From Triglochin maritima (Eukaryota; Streptophyta; Magnoliopsida; Alismatales; Juncaginaceae), in NCBI GenBank assembly GCA_963682175.1, contig OY821786.1, forward strand, positions 24,016,501 to 24,080,500: a stretch of 64,000 nt of DNA. The letters run 5' to 3'. The position numbers were made by a program, and so were the translations under genes. Positions 34,002-46,582 of the stretch are shown piece by piece. Within the stretch, counting starts at the first letter, position 1, and every line of letters begins with the position of its first letter. A model generated the notes under the pieces. The model was not told the origin of the DNA. It made no database searches and was given only the letters and a program-made list of their open reading frames with translations.

Positions 34002-36589
34002 GGAGAGCGAGTACTAAAGAGAGGACAACAGGAAAAAAAGAGAGAAGGAGACGGAGAAGGAAAGAGAGGGATAAGGAGAAGTAGAAAACAAGGGAGAAGG
34101 TGATGTAGAGGGTTAGAAAGAGTGAAGAAGCAGAGAGAGAAGGAGAAGGAAAAATACAAGAAGAAAAAGGAGAGAGGAGAAGGAGAGAGAGGGAGTGAAG
34201 GAGAAGGAGATGGAGAGAGGAGGAGAGATCGACAGAGGAGGGAGAGAAGGAAGGAGAAGAAGGAGACAGAGAGGGGAGAGAGAGGTGAGAGAGAAGGAGG
34301 GAGAGAAGAAATAGGAGGTGAAGGAGAAGGGGAGAGCGAGAAGGGAGAGGGAGAGAGGGAGAGATGTAGAAAGAGAAGTAGAGAGAACCATAGAGAAGGA
34401 GAGAGAGGGAGATGGAGAGAGATAAGGAGGGAGTAAAATGGAGAAGGGGAGAGTGAATTAGAATGAGAAGAAGAGAGAGGAGAGAGAGAAGGAGTCCTCG
34501 ATTTAAAGAAAAGGAGAGAGAGAAAGAGAGGAGGAGAAGAAGAACAAGTCAGGAGAGGGAGAAAGAGTGAGAGAAAGGGGAGAGAGTTTGTAATTGAGCT
34601 ATATGCAGAAATCAAGTAGAAGGAGAGAAGGAAGAGGAGACTGGAATGGTAGGAGAAGGAGAGAAGGAAAGAGAGAGGGAGAAGGAGAAGTAGAGACCAG
34701 TGGTAAGAAGAGAGAGAAATATATAGAAGGAGAGAGAAGGGGGGGAGAGAAAGAGAGAAGGAGAATGGAGGAGAAGGTGAAAAAGAGAGAGGATGAGAGA
34801 CAAAGAGAGTGGAGAGTGAGAAGGAGGAGAACGATAGTAGTTAGAGAGAGTAAAGGTGATGTTGAGGAAAAGAAGAGGGAGGAGGAGAGAGGTGAGAGAG
34901 AGAAGGAGAGAGAGGAGGAAGAGAATGAGAGAGAGGAAGGAGATGAGAAGGTGAACAAAAGAGAGGACAAGGACAGAGAGAAGCAGAACGACAGAGAGAA
35001 AAGGAGAAGTGGAGAGTGGAGAGAGGGAAAGACAAGGGGAGCAAGAAGGTAGGAGACTGAGAAGAGTCGGAGTGGAAGAGAGGAGAGATGGAGAAGGAGG
35101 AGAGAGGAGGAAAGAGAGAGAGAAGAAGGAGACAGAGAGCGAGAGAGTAAGATAGAGTGAGGGAGGAGGGGAGAGAGATAAGGAAAAGGACAGAGAAGTA
35201 GAGGGAGATGGAGGAGGGATGGAGGGAGAAGGAGAGAGAGAGACAGAGAAAGAGCAGAGATGGAATGAGGATAGAGAGATATGCAATGGTTGAAGGAGAG
35301 AGAGAAGGAGAAGGGGAGACAGAGAGAATTGAGAGGGAGAGGGAGAGCGGAGAGATGGAGAAAGAGAAGTAGAGAGAACCATAGAGAATGAGAGAGAGGG
35401 AGATGGAGGGAGATAAGGAGGGAGTGAAATGGAGATGGAGAGAGTGAATTATAACGAGAAGAAGAGAGAGGAGAGAGAGGAGTCCTCGATTTAAAGAAAA
35501 GGAGAGAGAGAAAGAGAAGGAGAGAAGAAGAAGTATAGAGAGGGAGGAGAGGGAGAGGGAGAAAGAGTGAGAGAAGGGGAGAGAGAGTCCGTAAGAGAGC
35601 TAGATGGAGAAATACAGGGAGAAGGAGATAGAGAAGGAAGAGGAGACTGGAACGGTAGGAGAAGGAGAGAAGGAAAGAGAGAGGGAGAAGGAGAAGTAGA
35701 GACCAGTGGTAAGAAGAGAGAGAAATAGAGAGAAGGAGAGAGAAAGAGAAAGAGAAGGAGAAAGGAGGAGAAGGGGAAAAAGAGAGAGATGGAGAGACAA
35801 AGAGAGAGGAGAGTGATAAGGAGGAGAATGAGAGGAGTGAGATAGAGTGAAGGTGATAGAGAGGAAAAGAAGACGGAGGAGGAGAGAGATGTGAGAGAGA
35901 AGGAGGGAGAGGAGGAAGAGAAGGAGGGAGAAGAAGGAGAGAGAAGGAGAAGAGAAGGAGAACGACAGAGAGGGAAGGGGAGAGTGGGGAGAAGATAAGG
36001 AGAGAGGGAAGGACAAGGAAAGCAAGAGGGTAGGAGACCGAGAAGGAGTCAGGGTGGAATAGAGGAAAGAGGAGGAAGGAGAGAGAGAAGAAGGAGACGG
36101 AGAGCGAGAGAGTAAGATAAAGTGAGAGAAGGAAAAGGAGAGAGAAGTAGAGGGAGATGGAGGAGGCGAGGGGTAGACAAAGAAGGAGAAAGAAAGAGAG
36201 GGATAAGGAGAAGGAGAGAATGAGAGACAAGGAGATGCAGAGGGTTAGAAAAAGTGAAGAAACAGAGAGAGAAGGAGAAGGAAAAAGACAAGAAGAAAAA
36301 ATAGAGAGCAGAAGGAGAGAGAGGGAGTGAAGGAGAATGAGATGGAGAGAGGAGGAGGAGAGAACGACAGAGGAGGGATTGAGGGAAGGAGGAGAAGGAG
36401 AGGGAGAGGGGAGAGAGAGAGAGAAGGAGGGAGAGAAGAAAGAGAAGGTGAAGGAGAAGAGGAGATAGAGAGAAGGGAGAGGGAGAGAAGAGAGGGAGAG
36501 ATGGAGAAAGAGAAGTAGAGAGAACCACAGAGAATGAGAGAGTGGGAGATGGAGAGAGATAAGGAGGGAGTGAAATGGAGAAGGAGGCG
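34002..36589 (+). repeat. Polypurine satellite, segment 2
   Basis: Holds the GGAGTCCTCGATTTAAAG landmarks at 34491 and 35479 (988 apart, a short monomer) and the GACCAGTGGTAAGAAG landmarks at 34695 and 35701, each about 204-222 bases after the first. The end at 36589 falls inside the 'gtgaaatggagaaggag' landmark where LINE-2 begins. Confidence 0.9.
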
Positions 36590-37377
36590 AGTAGGAGTCA
36601 TGGAGAGGTTAGCTCGGTGCCAGCCAACATAGAAATTGTGGACAAGGTGCTTGTTGAAGCAGCTAGAGCTGCTGGAGAGGATGCAACCCCGCATGAAGAG
36701 GAGCATGAGGAGCATGAGCATAACGGAGAGGATGGAGTGCACCTAACAGAGGTTGTTGCAACGGTAATGGAAACGATGTCAGCACTAACGAACAAAAAGG
36801 AGGGGGGAGAAAACACTAAAATAAAAAGCAAAAGCTTCCCCACAGCTGCACTAAGGGGAGAGGAGGAGGCTGATCCTCTTGTTCCACTTGCTTTCTTAGC
36901 TGGAGAGGAATGGATCTATCAGGAAACGCCAAGTGGAAATGAGAGAGGGAAGGAAGGCACCAGCTATAGTGTGCCATGTGGCAAGATGGCATGCACAAGT
37001 GAAGCAAAAATTGTGTTACACCATGCAAGCGTGGGAATTGCCCCAAGCCAAACTCAGCCACATGAAAATTGGCTCTCCCCTAAACGTGTGGTGTATGAAC
37101 CAGGTCGAGAACAAATGGATGAGAGAATGGTACGAGGTGCAGGAGGATCGAGGCTGGGCGCTTTGAGATTTTGGCGGGTCTTGCGGATGTGGCCCATGAT
37201 GATGTTAACCCTAGTCCATGTGGAGGTACTACTGAAGAGGACGTGGGGAGGAGCCTCCACAATCCTTGGGAGCATGTATCCCGCCGCCGGCAACAGTCAA
37301 ACGTGTGTCCTTGAGATTGGAGTAGCAAAACTCAAAACGAGGTTGCAAGGGGACTCGCTCCCTTCCTCCGAAGCCAT
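36590..37377 (+). pseudogene. LINE-2 ORF1 C-terminal or inter-ORF region
   Basis: An open frame continues from GA sequence into 'SSVPANIEIVDKVLVEAARA', then Glu/His-rich 'TPHEEEHEEHEHNGED', then 'LVPLAFLAGEEWIYQETP'. I do not recognise a domain. The position just before an endonuclease start (37378) matches 19700-20302 in LINE-1, so this is most likely the tail of ORF1. The first codons of the frame are satellite DNA and not part of the protein. Confidence 0.55.
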
Positions 37378-38250
37378 GATTATACTTACTTGGAATGTGC
37401 GTGGAGCAAACCTCCTCGACCACGCACACATGATAAGGTGACGGATAAAGGAGTCTCAAGCATCATGTAACATAAGGTTAAGTTAAAGAAACACGAGCGA
37501 TTTCGTAAGGCGATTTGGGCGCATAATTGGGCAGCAAATAATCTGATCATGGAGTCGAGTCACATTCTTGTTTTATGGAATGAACAGAAGGTGAGTCTTC
37601 AGGTTACCTATGAAACCCCACAACTACTACACTTGGAAGGGATTGAAAAGGATAGTGGAAAATTGGTGGCCATTTCAGCAGTGTATGGAGCAAATGGGCA
37701 TGTGGTGAGACGCATGTTGTGGGCATATCTTCAACGTGTGATGCCTACCGAAGGCGTTCCGTGGCTCCTTTGTGGAGATTTTAATTGTATTCGATGATGT
37801 CATGAAAAGAGAGGAGGTGAGGGGTTCAACTGGACAGCAATGCAAGAGTTTAATTCATGCCTTGACAGGTTGCATGTCATAGAGGTGCCATCCGGGGGAA
37901 GTGAGTTCACTTAGTCGAACTCTTCCCAAGGAGAGGCGTGTATCGAGACCCGCGTAGACTGTTTGTTCATGTCCCTTGATTAGCTTGACAGCTTTCTGGA
38001 GTCCTTTTGTGTCGTGGGGGAGAAGGATCTTAGTGACCATGCCAAGCTCACATTGACAACCAAAAATAAGGGTACACGCAAGAAGAGGATGTTCAGGTTT
38101 GCAAATTTCTGGAGTGAGCATGAAGACTTCTCAGAAGTGGTACGACATGCTTCGGAGACACTTATTAATAGGAAGCCAATGTATCGTGTCGTAGCTAAGA
38201 TGCACAAGGTCAAAATGGCACTCAGTCTGGAGCGAGGAGAGGTTTGGACA
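37378..38250 (+). pseudogene. LINE-2 endonuclease domain
   Basis: 'MIILTWNVRGANLLDHAHMI' starts the endonuclease. 'SSHILVLWNEQKVSLQVTYE', 'ISAVYGANGHVVRRMLWAYL' and 'VPWLLCGDFNCIR' follow near 37549-37797. Later, 'VPSGGSEFT' occurs near 37890 and 'GEKDLSDHAKLTL' at 38014, with SDH intact. Stops and frameshifts near 37441, 37797 and 37915 break the protein. It corresponds to LINE-1 segments 20303-20614, 21834-21995 and 29894-30120 without the insertions. Confidence 0.85.
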
Positions 38251-38263
38251 CGATGAAGATCGG

Positions 38264-39560
38264 GTGAGGGAGGCCCAACAAAGGCTAGCGCAAGTGTGGA
38301 TTTGTATGAGGGAGGCCTCGGAGGATTCTTCCCTCTTCGTCCAGGAGCAAACTTGGAAGGAGGAGTTGCAACTTGCATTGTCAAGGGAGGAATCCCTGCT
38401 AAGGCAAAAATCGAGGGTGAGTTGGTTAAGAAAGGGTGACCGGAACTCTAGATTCTTCCATGCTTCCCTTAGAGTGAGGAGAGCCACCAACAATGTGAGG
38501 CTAGTGAGTGATAATGGTGAGATTGTGGAGGAGGAGTGTGCAATTCGTGAGGCATTTCGGCGTCATTTTTCTTACTTGTTTGCTAATAGATTTCAGGTTG
38601 CCCCGATACCCGTCCATGTCCGCACACCCCAACTTACTCCTGATGAGGCAAGAAGCCTTGTAGCGGCCCTTGATATGAAGGAACTTTAGGAGGTGGTGCT
38701 ACAGTCAAATGTGGACAAGGCTCCCGGACCCGATGGTTTCAACGTGAAGTTCTTTAAAAGTTCGTGGGTAGTGGTGAAGAAGGACATTTCAAGGCAGTAG
38801 ACGACTTCATGCATAGTGAGAAGCTCCTTGCCCAAGTCAACTACACATCTATCACACTCATCCCAAAGAAGGCTATGTCGTCCACGCTTGATGATTACCG
38901 GCCTATCTCCCTTTATAACATCCTCTACCGGTACATATCTAAGGTCTTAGCAAATTGGTTGAAGAAAATCGAACCCCGGTTTATAGGAGAGGAGCAAAGT
39001 GCATTCATTCGTGGGAGACGCATTAGCGATAATATCTTACTTGCCCATGAAATCTGCCACAATATGCATGTCAACCGCGGACCAGCAAGGATGTGTTTCA
39101 AGGTAGATTTGCGGAAGGAGTACGATTTGGTCTCGTGGAGTTTCCTTTTGGAGGCCATCAGGCAGTTTGGTTTCCTGGAGCATTTGCAGCGTTTGATTAT
39201 GGCATGTGTCAAAGCGTTGTTTGTAGTGACGGTGAATGGAGCCAACTCACGACCCTTCAATGCAACCAACGGCTTGCGAGAAGGTGACCCGATAGCCCCC
39301 TATCTTTTCGTCCTTTGTATGGAGATACTTAGCCTAATGATCAAGGAGGCTGCTGCAAATGGGAGGATCGACCTGGTTGAATGTGGAAATATACCGGTCT
39401 CCCACCTTCTCTTTGCTGATGACGTGCTGCTCTTTGCCAAGGCTACTAAGCAGAACGCACGGGAAATTAAAGGTATTCTAGCCACTTTCTTCGAGTGCTA
39501 GGGGTTGCACTTGAATACAACCAAGAGTCAAGTGTTTTTAGGGTCGAATGCTGCACATTG
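38264..39560 (+). pseudogene. LINE-2 reverse transcriptase
   Basis: 'RVSWLRKGDRNSRFFHASLR' leads in. Then 'KAPGPDGFNVKFFKSSW' (38718 on), 'LDDYRPISLYNILYRYISKV', 'EEQSAFIRGRRISDNILLAH', 'CFKVDLRKEYDLVSW' (motif A, with Ala replaced by Glu), 'NGLREGDPIAPYLFVLCMEI' and the intact catalytic 'FADD' at 39412-39423. Stops at 38687, 38798 and 39499 make it a pseudogene, but the active-site residues are better kept than in LINE-1. Confidence 0.9.
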
Positions 39561-40897
39561 TAGATGAATTTGTGACTACTTAGGTATGGCAAGGGTAGAA
39601 TTCCCGGTTACCTACCTTGGGCTCCCTTTGTTCATTTCCGACTTGGGAAGAACCATTGTGCGGGATTGGTGGCCAATCTGCGGGCAAAGTTAAGCACATG
39701 GAAGCAAAGCTTCTTGTCCATGGCTGGCGAGTTGAAGAGTAGAATTTACTGGACATCCGCCTTCCTTCTTCCTAGATCGGTGCTAAAAGAAATGGAAAGT
39801 CTCATGAACCACTTTGTGTGGGGAGGAGAGAAGAAGTGGGTGGCGGTAGCATGGAAGGATGTTTGTTTACCCAAGGGTGAAGGTGGTTTGGGGCTGTGAA
39901 GGCTTGAAGATTAGAATGATGCGGGATTGTTACGATTATTGTGGATGATCATGGCTGATGACGCATCACTATGGGTTAGCTGCATACGACAAAAATACTT
40001 GGGAAACCGACAAATTTGGCTAGCACGCCCACCCTCGAATTGCTCGTGGGCATGGAGAGGTATCTTGAAGATGCGACACCTAGCCCGTGAGCACATCCGG
40101 ACTAGAGTTGGAGATGGCATGAATACATATTTCTTTCTCGACACTTGTGTGGTGCACGGCTGCACTATGATGTTGGCATGCCAAAGGATATGCTCGTGGC
40201 CCACTATATCAGAAATGGCAAATGGAGCGTTGCCCCACCACGTTCGTTGAAAATGTGGGAGCTCTGGGCAACGATTATGGCAACGCAAATACATAGAGGT
40301 CAGGACATACCCCTTAGGCTGAGTGCAAGGAAGGAAATATTCACCTTAAAGGAGGCATACTCATGGGTTGCACCAAGGAAGGAAGATGTGGGATGGAGCA
40401 AGCTCATTTAGTTCAAGACCCATGTCCCGAAGCATGCCATGACCGCGTGGCGTGTGTTGCGAGGCCGCATGCTGACTAAGAGAATGATGAAGGCAAGGGG
40501 AGCACATTATGGGCTCGAATGTGTGTTGTGTATGGGGGTAGAGGAGGTCATGGCAGACCTTTTTTGGATGTGCCCTTTGACGAGGGAAATTTGGACGAGT
40601 ATACTCCACGCATTGGGGTTGAGCACGGGTATAAGAAGCACGCTGGACGAAGAGGCAAAGCACTTGCAGCAAGTGACGGGGGGTTAGGAAAATATGACAG
40701 CCATGAAGTTAGCATTTAGAGTGCTGATCTATGAATGCTGGTTTGAGCGGAATCGACGAATTTTTGACCAAGAAAACAAACGCCCCACCGATATTGTGCG
40801 CTTGGTCAAGGACACTGTATGGGTTATAGGCTCGCATATGAAGGACCTGATTGGTAACGTAGAGGCAGCAAGAGCATTCAGAGACATCTGGAAATAG
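39561..40897 (+). pseudogene. LINE-2 ORF2 C-terminal region (post-RT and zf-RVT)
   Basis: 'FPVTYLGLPLF', 'LMNHFVWGGEKKWVAVAWKD', 'LLRLLWMIMADDASLWVSCI', then zf-RVT traces 'VPKHAMTAWRVLRGRMLTKR' and 'CVLCMGVEEVMADLFWMCPL' near 40430-40580, and the terminal 'YECWFERNRRIFDQENKRPT' to 'AFRDIW' at 40897. Several frameshifts. The ending matches the minus-strand LINE at 10332-10556. Confidence 0.85.
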
Positions 40898-41118
40898 GAA
40901 CATAAGTGGGCCAGAGGATCGTGTGATTGTATAAGTCATTGTATGAGAGGGATCTATAGATCTGAATTGTAAGAGTTCTAGACTCGAGGGAACTTGAAGG
41001 CCGGGCATGTAGTAGCATGGCCCCGCAATTAGTATTGCGAAATTTTTGTAGGGTGTAAATCATAGTTACACATCAATGAATTTCGAGGCTATGCCTTCCT
41101 TCTGCTTTGCAAAAAAAA
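40898..41118 (+). other. LINE-2 3' UTR and poly(A)
   Basis: Ends AATTTCGAGGCTATGCCTTC, then CTTCTGCTTTGC and A8 (41111-41118). The flanking satellite resumes with GATTCAAGAGGATAAGGAG, a different monomer phase from the 5' flank. Confidence 0.85.
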
Positions 41119-41604
41119 GATTCAAGAGGATAAGGAGAGAGAAGGAGAAGGCAAGTGAGAGAGAGAGGGAGAGACATGAAGATGAGGGAGATGGAGAAGG
41201 AAAAACGGGAAAGAGGAGACGGATTGAAGAAGCGAAGAAGGAGAGAGAGGGAAGGAGATTGAATACGTATAGTGAAGGATAAAGAGAGACAAGATAGAAG
41301 GGAGGAGAGAATCAGAGAGTGGAGTTAGGAGGGAGAGAGAATGAGAGAAGGAAAGAGAAGGAGAGAGGGGAGAGAAGGAATGAGAAGGAGAGAGGGGAGA
41401 GAAGGAAGGATAACAACGGAGGAAGAAATAGAAGGAGAAGAGAGAGAAAGATAAGGAGAGAGGGGGAGATATGAGAGAGAAGGAGAGGGAGGAGCGAGAG
41501 AAGGAGAATGAGGGACAAGGATGGAGAAAGAGACGGAGAAGGTGGAAAGAGAGATGAAGGAGAGAGTAGGAGAGTAAACAAGATGGGAGAGAGAGGAGAA
41601 TGAG

Positions 41605-41639
<35 letters not shown>

Positions 41640-44600
41640 AAAACGGATAGAGAGGTGGAGAGTTGAGAGAAAGAGAAGTAGAAATAGAAAGAATGGGATA
41701 AGGAGAGATAGTAAAGAAGATAGACAAGAGATGGAGAGAGAGAGAAAGAGGAGGAGGGAGAGGGAGAGAGAAGTAGGATAGTGAAGGAGAGAGAGTACTA
41801 AAGAGAAGGACGAAATGAGAAAAAAAAAGATGGAGATGGAGAAGGCGAATGATAGAGATGGAGAAAGAAAGAGAGGGATAAGGTGAAGGAGAGAACGAGA
41901 GAGAAGGAGATGCAGAGGGTTAGAAAGAGTGAAGAAGCAGAGAGAGAACGAGAAGGAGAAGGAAAAACATAAGAAGAAAAAGGAGAGAGGAGAAGGAGAG
42001 GGAGGGAGTGAAGAAGAAGGAGATGGAGAGAAAAGGAGGAGATATCGACAGATAAGGGAGAGAGGGAAGGAGGAGAAGGAGAGGGAGAGAGGGGAGAGAG
42101 AGGTGAGAGAGAGAATGAGGGAGAGAAGAAAGAGAAGGTGAAGGAGAAGGAAAGGGGAGAGAGAGAGATGGAGAGTGTAGGACGAAAGAGAAGAAATTGG
42201 GAAACAATGGGAGATGGAACAAGATGAGAGATTGAGATGGAGAGAGAGAGAGAGCTAGAAGGATAAGGAGATAGGGGAGAGGTGGACAGAAGGAGCGAGA
42301 GTGGAAGGGAAAGGGAGAGGGAAAGTGGAGAGATGGAGAAAGAGAAGTAGAGAGCACCATAAAGAATGAGAGACAGGGAGATGGAGTCAGATAAGGAGGG
42401 AGTGAATTGGAGAAGGAGAGAGTGAATTAGAATGAGAAGAAGAGAGAGGACAGAGAGAAGGAGTCCTCAATTTAAAGAGAAGGAGAGAAGAAGAAGTAAA
42501 GAGAGGGAGTAGTAGGAGAGGGGGAAAGAGTGAGAGAAGGGGAGAGAGAGTCTGTAAGTGAGCTAGATGGAGAAATACAAGGAGATGGAGATAGAGAAGG
42601 AAGAGGAGATTGGAATGGTAGGAAGGAGAGAAGAAAAGAGAGAGGGAGAAGGAGAAGTAGAGACCAGTGGACAGAAGAGAGAGAAAAAGAGAGAAGGAGA
42701 GAGAAGGGGGAGAGAGAGAAGGAGAAAGGACGAGAAGGGGAAAAAAGAGGGAGTAGGAGAGAGAGGTGGAATAGGAGGGAGAATAAAGAGATGAGAAGGA
42801 GAACAAGAGAGTGGACATGGAGAGAGAGAAGGAGAATGACAGAGAGAAAAGGAGAAGGGGAGAGTGGATAGAAGATGAGGAGAGAGGGAAGGACAAGGGA
42901 GCAAGAGGGTAGGAGACCGATAAAGAGTCAGAGTGCAAGAGAGGAGAGATAGAGGAGGAAAGAGAGAGAGAAGAAGGAGACGGAGAGCGAGAGAGTGAGA
43001 TAAAGTGAGAGAAGGTAAAAGAGAGAGACAAGGAAAAGGAGAGAGAAGTAGAGGGAGATGGAGGAGGGAAGGAGGGAGAAGGAGAGAGAGGGAGAGAGAG
43101 AGAAAGAGCAGAGATGGGATGGCGATAGAGAGAGATGCAAGAGGAGAAGGAGAGAGAGAAGGAGAAGGCAAGTGAGAGAGATAGAGGGAGTGACAAGAAG
43201 AGGAGAGAGATGGAGAATGAAAAAGGGGAAAGAGGAGAGGGATTGAAGCAGAGGAGAAGAAGGGAGAGGGAAGGAGATTGAAGACAAAGAGTGAAGGATA
43301 AGGAGAGAGAAGATATAAGGGAGGAGAGAATCAGAGAGAGGGTTGAGAAGGAGGGAGAGAATGAGAGAACGAAAAGAATGAGAGAGGGGATAGAAGGAAT
43401 GAGAAGGAGAGAGAGGAGATAAGGAAGGATAGTGAAGTAGAAATAAAAAGAATGGGACAAGGAGAGATTGTGAAGACGAGAGACAAGAGATGGAGAGAGA
43501 GAGAGGGAGACAGAGAGAAGTCGGATAGTGAAGGAGAGAAGGAGAGAGTAGTAAAGAGAAGGACAAAAGGAGAAAAAGAGAGAGAAGGAGATGGAGAAAG
43601 CGAGGGGTAGAGAAGGAGAAAGAAAGAGAGGGATAAGGAGAAGGAGAGAACGAGAGAGAAGGAGATGCAGAGGGTTAGAAAGTGGGAAGAAGCAGAGAGA
43701 GAAGGAGAAGGTGATGGAAAAAGACAAGAAGAAAAAGGAGAGAGGAGATGGAGAGAGAGGGAGTGAAGGAGAAGGAGATGGAGATGGATAGAGGTGGAGA
43801 GAAAAGGCAGAGAGATCGACAGAGGAGGGAGAAAGGGAAGGAGGAGAAGCACAGGGAGATAGGAGAGAGAGGGGTGAGAGAGAGGAGGGAGAGAAGAAAG
43901 AGAATGTGAAGGAGAAGGAGAAGGGGAAAGAGAGAAGGGAGAGGGAGAGAGGAGAGATGGAGAACGAGAAGTAGAGAGAACCATAGAGAATGAAAGAGAG
44001 GGAGATGGAGATAGATAAGGGGGAGTGAAATGGAGATGGAGAGAGCGAATTAGAACGAGAAGAAGCGAGAGGAGAGAGAGAAGGAGTCCTCGATTTAAAG
44101 AAAAGGAGAGAGAGAAGGAGAAGGAGAGAAGAAGAAGTAAAGGGAGAGAGGAGAGGGAGAAAGAGTGAGAGAAGGGGAGAGAGTGTTCGTAAGTTAGCTA
44201 GATGAAGAAATACAAGGAAAAGGAGAGAGAAGGAAGAGGAGCCTGGAAGGGTAGAGGAAAAGAAGAGGATGGGGGAGAGAGGTGAGAAGGAGAATGAGAG
44301 AGAGAAGGAGAGAGAGGAGACACGGAGAGAGAGAAAAAGCAAAGATGGGATGGAGATCGAGAGAGATGCAAGAGGAGAAGGAGAGAGAGAAAGAGAAGGC
44401 AAGTGGTAGAGATAAAAGGAGTGACAAGAAGAGGAAAGAGATGGAGAAGGAAAAAGGGTAAAGAGGAGAGGGATTGAAGTAGAGGAGAAGGAGAGAGACG
44501 GAAGGTGATTGAACACGAAGAGTGAAGGATAAGGAGAGAGAAGATAGAAGGGAGGAGAGAAACAGAGGGAGGAGTGAGAAGGAGGGTGAGAGAATGAGAG

Positions 44601-46582
44601 AAGGAGAGAGGGGAGAGAAGGAAGTATAACAACAGAGGAAGAAGTAGAAGGAGAAGAGAGAGAAAGATAAGGAGAGAGGGGGAGATGTGAGAGAGAAGCA
44701 GAGGGAGAGGGAGGGACAATGATGCAAAAAGAAACGGAAAAGGTGGAACGAGACATGGAGGAGAGAGGAAGAGAGTGAACGAGATGGGAGACAGAGGAGA
44801 ATGAGACGGAGAGCGAAAGAGGGATCAAAACGGATAGAGAGGAGGAAACTTGAGAGAAATAGAAGTAGAGATAGAAAGAATGGGATAAGGAGAGATAGTG
44901 AAGAAAAGAGACAAGAGATGGAGGGAGAGAGAAAGAAAGAGAAGGAGGAGGAGAGAGTGGGAATGAGAAGTAGGATAGTGAAGGAGAGAAGGAGAGAGTA
45001 CCAAAGAGAAGGACAAAAGGAGAAGAAGAGAGAGAAGGAGATGGAGAAAGAAAGAGAGGGATAATGAGAAGTAAAGAACGAGAGAGAAGTAGATGCAGAG
45101 GGTTAGAAAGAGTGAAGAAGCAGAGAGAGAAAGAGAAGGAGAAGGAAAAAGACAAAAAGAAAATGTAGAGAGGAGAAGGAGAGAGAGGGAGTGAAGGTAA
45201 AGGAGAAGGAGATGGAGAGAGGATGAGGAGAGCTCGACAGAGGAGGGAGAGAGGTAAGGACGAGAAGGAGAGGGAGAGGGGAGAGGGGAGAGAGAGAGGT
45301 GAGAGAGAGAAGGAGGGAGGGAGAGAAGAAAGAGAAGGTGAAGGAGAAGGAAAAGTAGAGAGATAGAGAAGGTAGAGGGAGAGAGAAGAGATGAAGAAAG
45401 AGAAGTAGAGAGAACTATAGAGAATGAGAGAGAGGGAGATGGAGAGAGATAAGGAGGGAGTGAAATGGAGAAGGAGAGAGTGAATTAGAACGAGTAGAAG
45501 AGAGAGGAAAGAGAAGGAGTCCTCGATTTAAAGAAAAGGAGAGAGAAAAAGAGAAAGGGATAAGAACAAGTAAGGAGTGGGAGGAGAGGGTGAAAGAGTG
45601 AGAGAAGGGGAAAGAGAGTCTGTAAGAGAGCTACATGGAGACTTACAAGGAGAAGGAGAAAGGAAGAGGAGACTCGAAGGGTAGGAGATGGAAAGAAGGA
45701 AAGAGGGAGGGGGAAGGAGAAGTAGAGACCAGTGGTAAGAAGAGAGAGAAATAGAGGAAAGGAAAGAGAAGGGGGGAGAGAGAGAGTAAGAGAGAAGGAG
45801 AAAGGTGGAGAAGGGAAAAAAGAGAGAGATGGAGAGACAAAGAGGGAGGAGAGTGACAAGGACGAGAACTAGAGGAGTGAGAGAGAGTGAATGTGATGGA
45901 GAGGAAAATAAGAGGGTGGAGGAGACAGGTGAGAGAGAGAAGGAGAGAGAGAAGGAAGAGAAGGGGAGAGGAGAGGAAGAGAAGGAGAGAGAAGAATGAG
46001 ATGAGAAGGCGAACAAGAGAGAGAACAAGGAGAGAGAGAAGCAGAACAACAGAGAGCAAAGGAGATGGGGAGGGTGGAGAGAAGATGAGGAGAGAGCGAA
46101 GGAGAAGGGGAGCAAGAAGGTAGGAGACCGAGAAGGAGTTAGAGTGGAAGAGAAGAGAGATAGAGAAGGAGGAGAGAGGAGGAAAGAGAGAGAGAGAAGA
46201 AGGAGACAGAGAGCGAGAGAGTAAGATAGAGTAAGGGAGGACGGGAGAGAGAGAAGGAAAAGGAGAGAGAAGTAGAGGGAGATGGAGGAGGGAAGGGGGG
46301 AAGGATAGTGAGACATAGAAAGAGCAGAGATGGGATGGAGATAGAGAGAGATGCAACAGGAGAAGGAGAAGGCAAGTGAGAGAGAGACGGAGAGACAAGA
46401 AGATGAGAGAGATGGAGAATGAAAAGGGGAAAGAGGAGTGGGTATCAAGTAGAGGAGAAGGAGAGAGTGTAGGATAAGGAGAGAGAAGATAGAATGGAGG
46501 AGAGAATCAGAGAGAGGACTGAGAAAGAGGGAGAGAGAATGAGAGAAGGAAGGAGAAGGAGAGGGGAGAGAGATGGAGATAG
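41119..46582 (+). repeat. Polypurine satellite, segment 3 (contains the clearest complete monomer)
   Basis: Landmark GGAGTCCTCRATTTAAAG occurs at 42460, 44083 and 45516 (spacings 1,623 and 1,433). Between 42460 and 44083 the ordered landmarks are: 'gtaagtgagctagatgg' (42555), GACCAGTGG (42662), 'gtaggagaccgata' (about 42910), GCAGAGATGGGATGG (43108), GCAAGTGAGAGAG (about 43168), GATTGAAGACAAAGAGTGAA (about 43277), AGAATGGGACAAGG (43450), 'agtagtaaagagaaggac' (about 43545), 'gatgcagagggttagaaag' (43665), GATCGACAGAGGAGGG (43816) and AGAGAACCATAGAGAATG (43975). The minus-strand 922-codon Ser/Leu/Pro frame at 42387-45155 is a by-product of CT repeats. Confidence 0.9.

Noticed and set aside
33828..34015. 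Target duplication around the 161-bp LINE fragment
   Set aside because: In GA-rich flanks short matches arise by chance. No repeat longer than expected was convincing.
33527..35052. Plus-strand Arg/Glu/Lys-rich frames that look like nuclear or coiled-coil proteins
   Set aside because: GA repeats translate to Arg, Glu, Gly and Lys by default. The frames do not keep a start or stop between monomers.
34599..36230. 543-codon minus-strand open frame
   Set aside because: Same CT-composition artefact. Overlapping frames on both strands are open, and its amino acids only reflect TCT, CTC and CCT repeats.
42387..45155. 922-codon minus-strand open frame rich in Ser, Leu, Pro and Phe
   Set aside because: It is the CT strand of the polypurine satellite. 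Stop codons are rare there because TAA, TAG and TGA need purines. All three minus frames are open for long stretches, and no domain or signal is seen.
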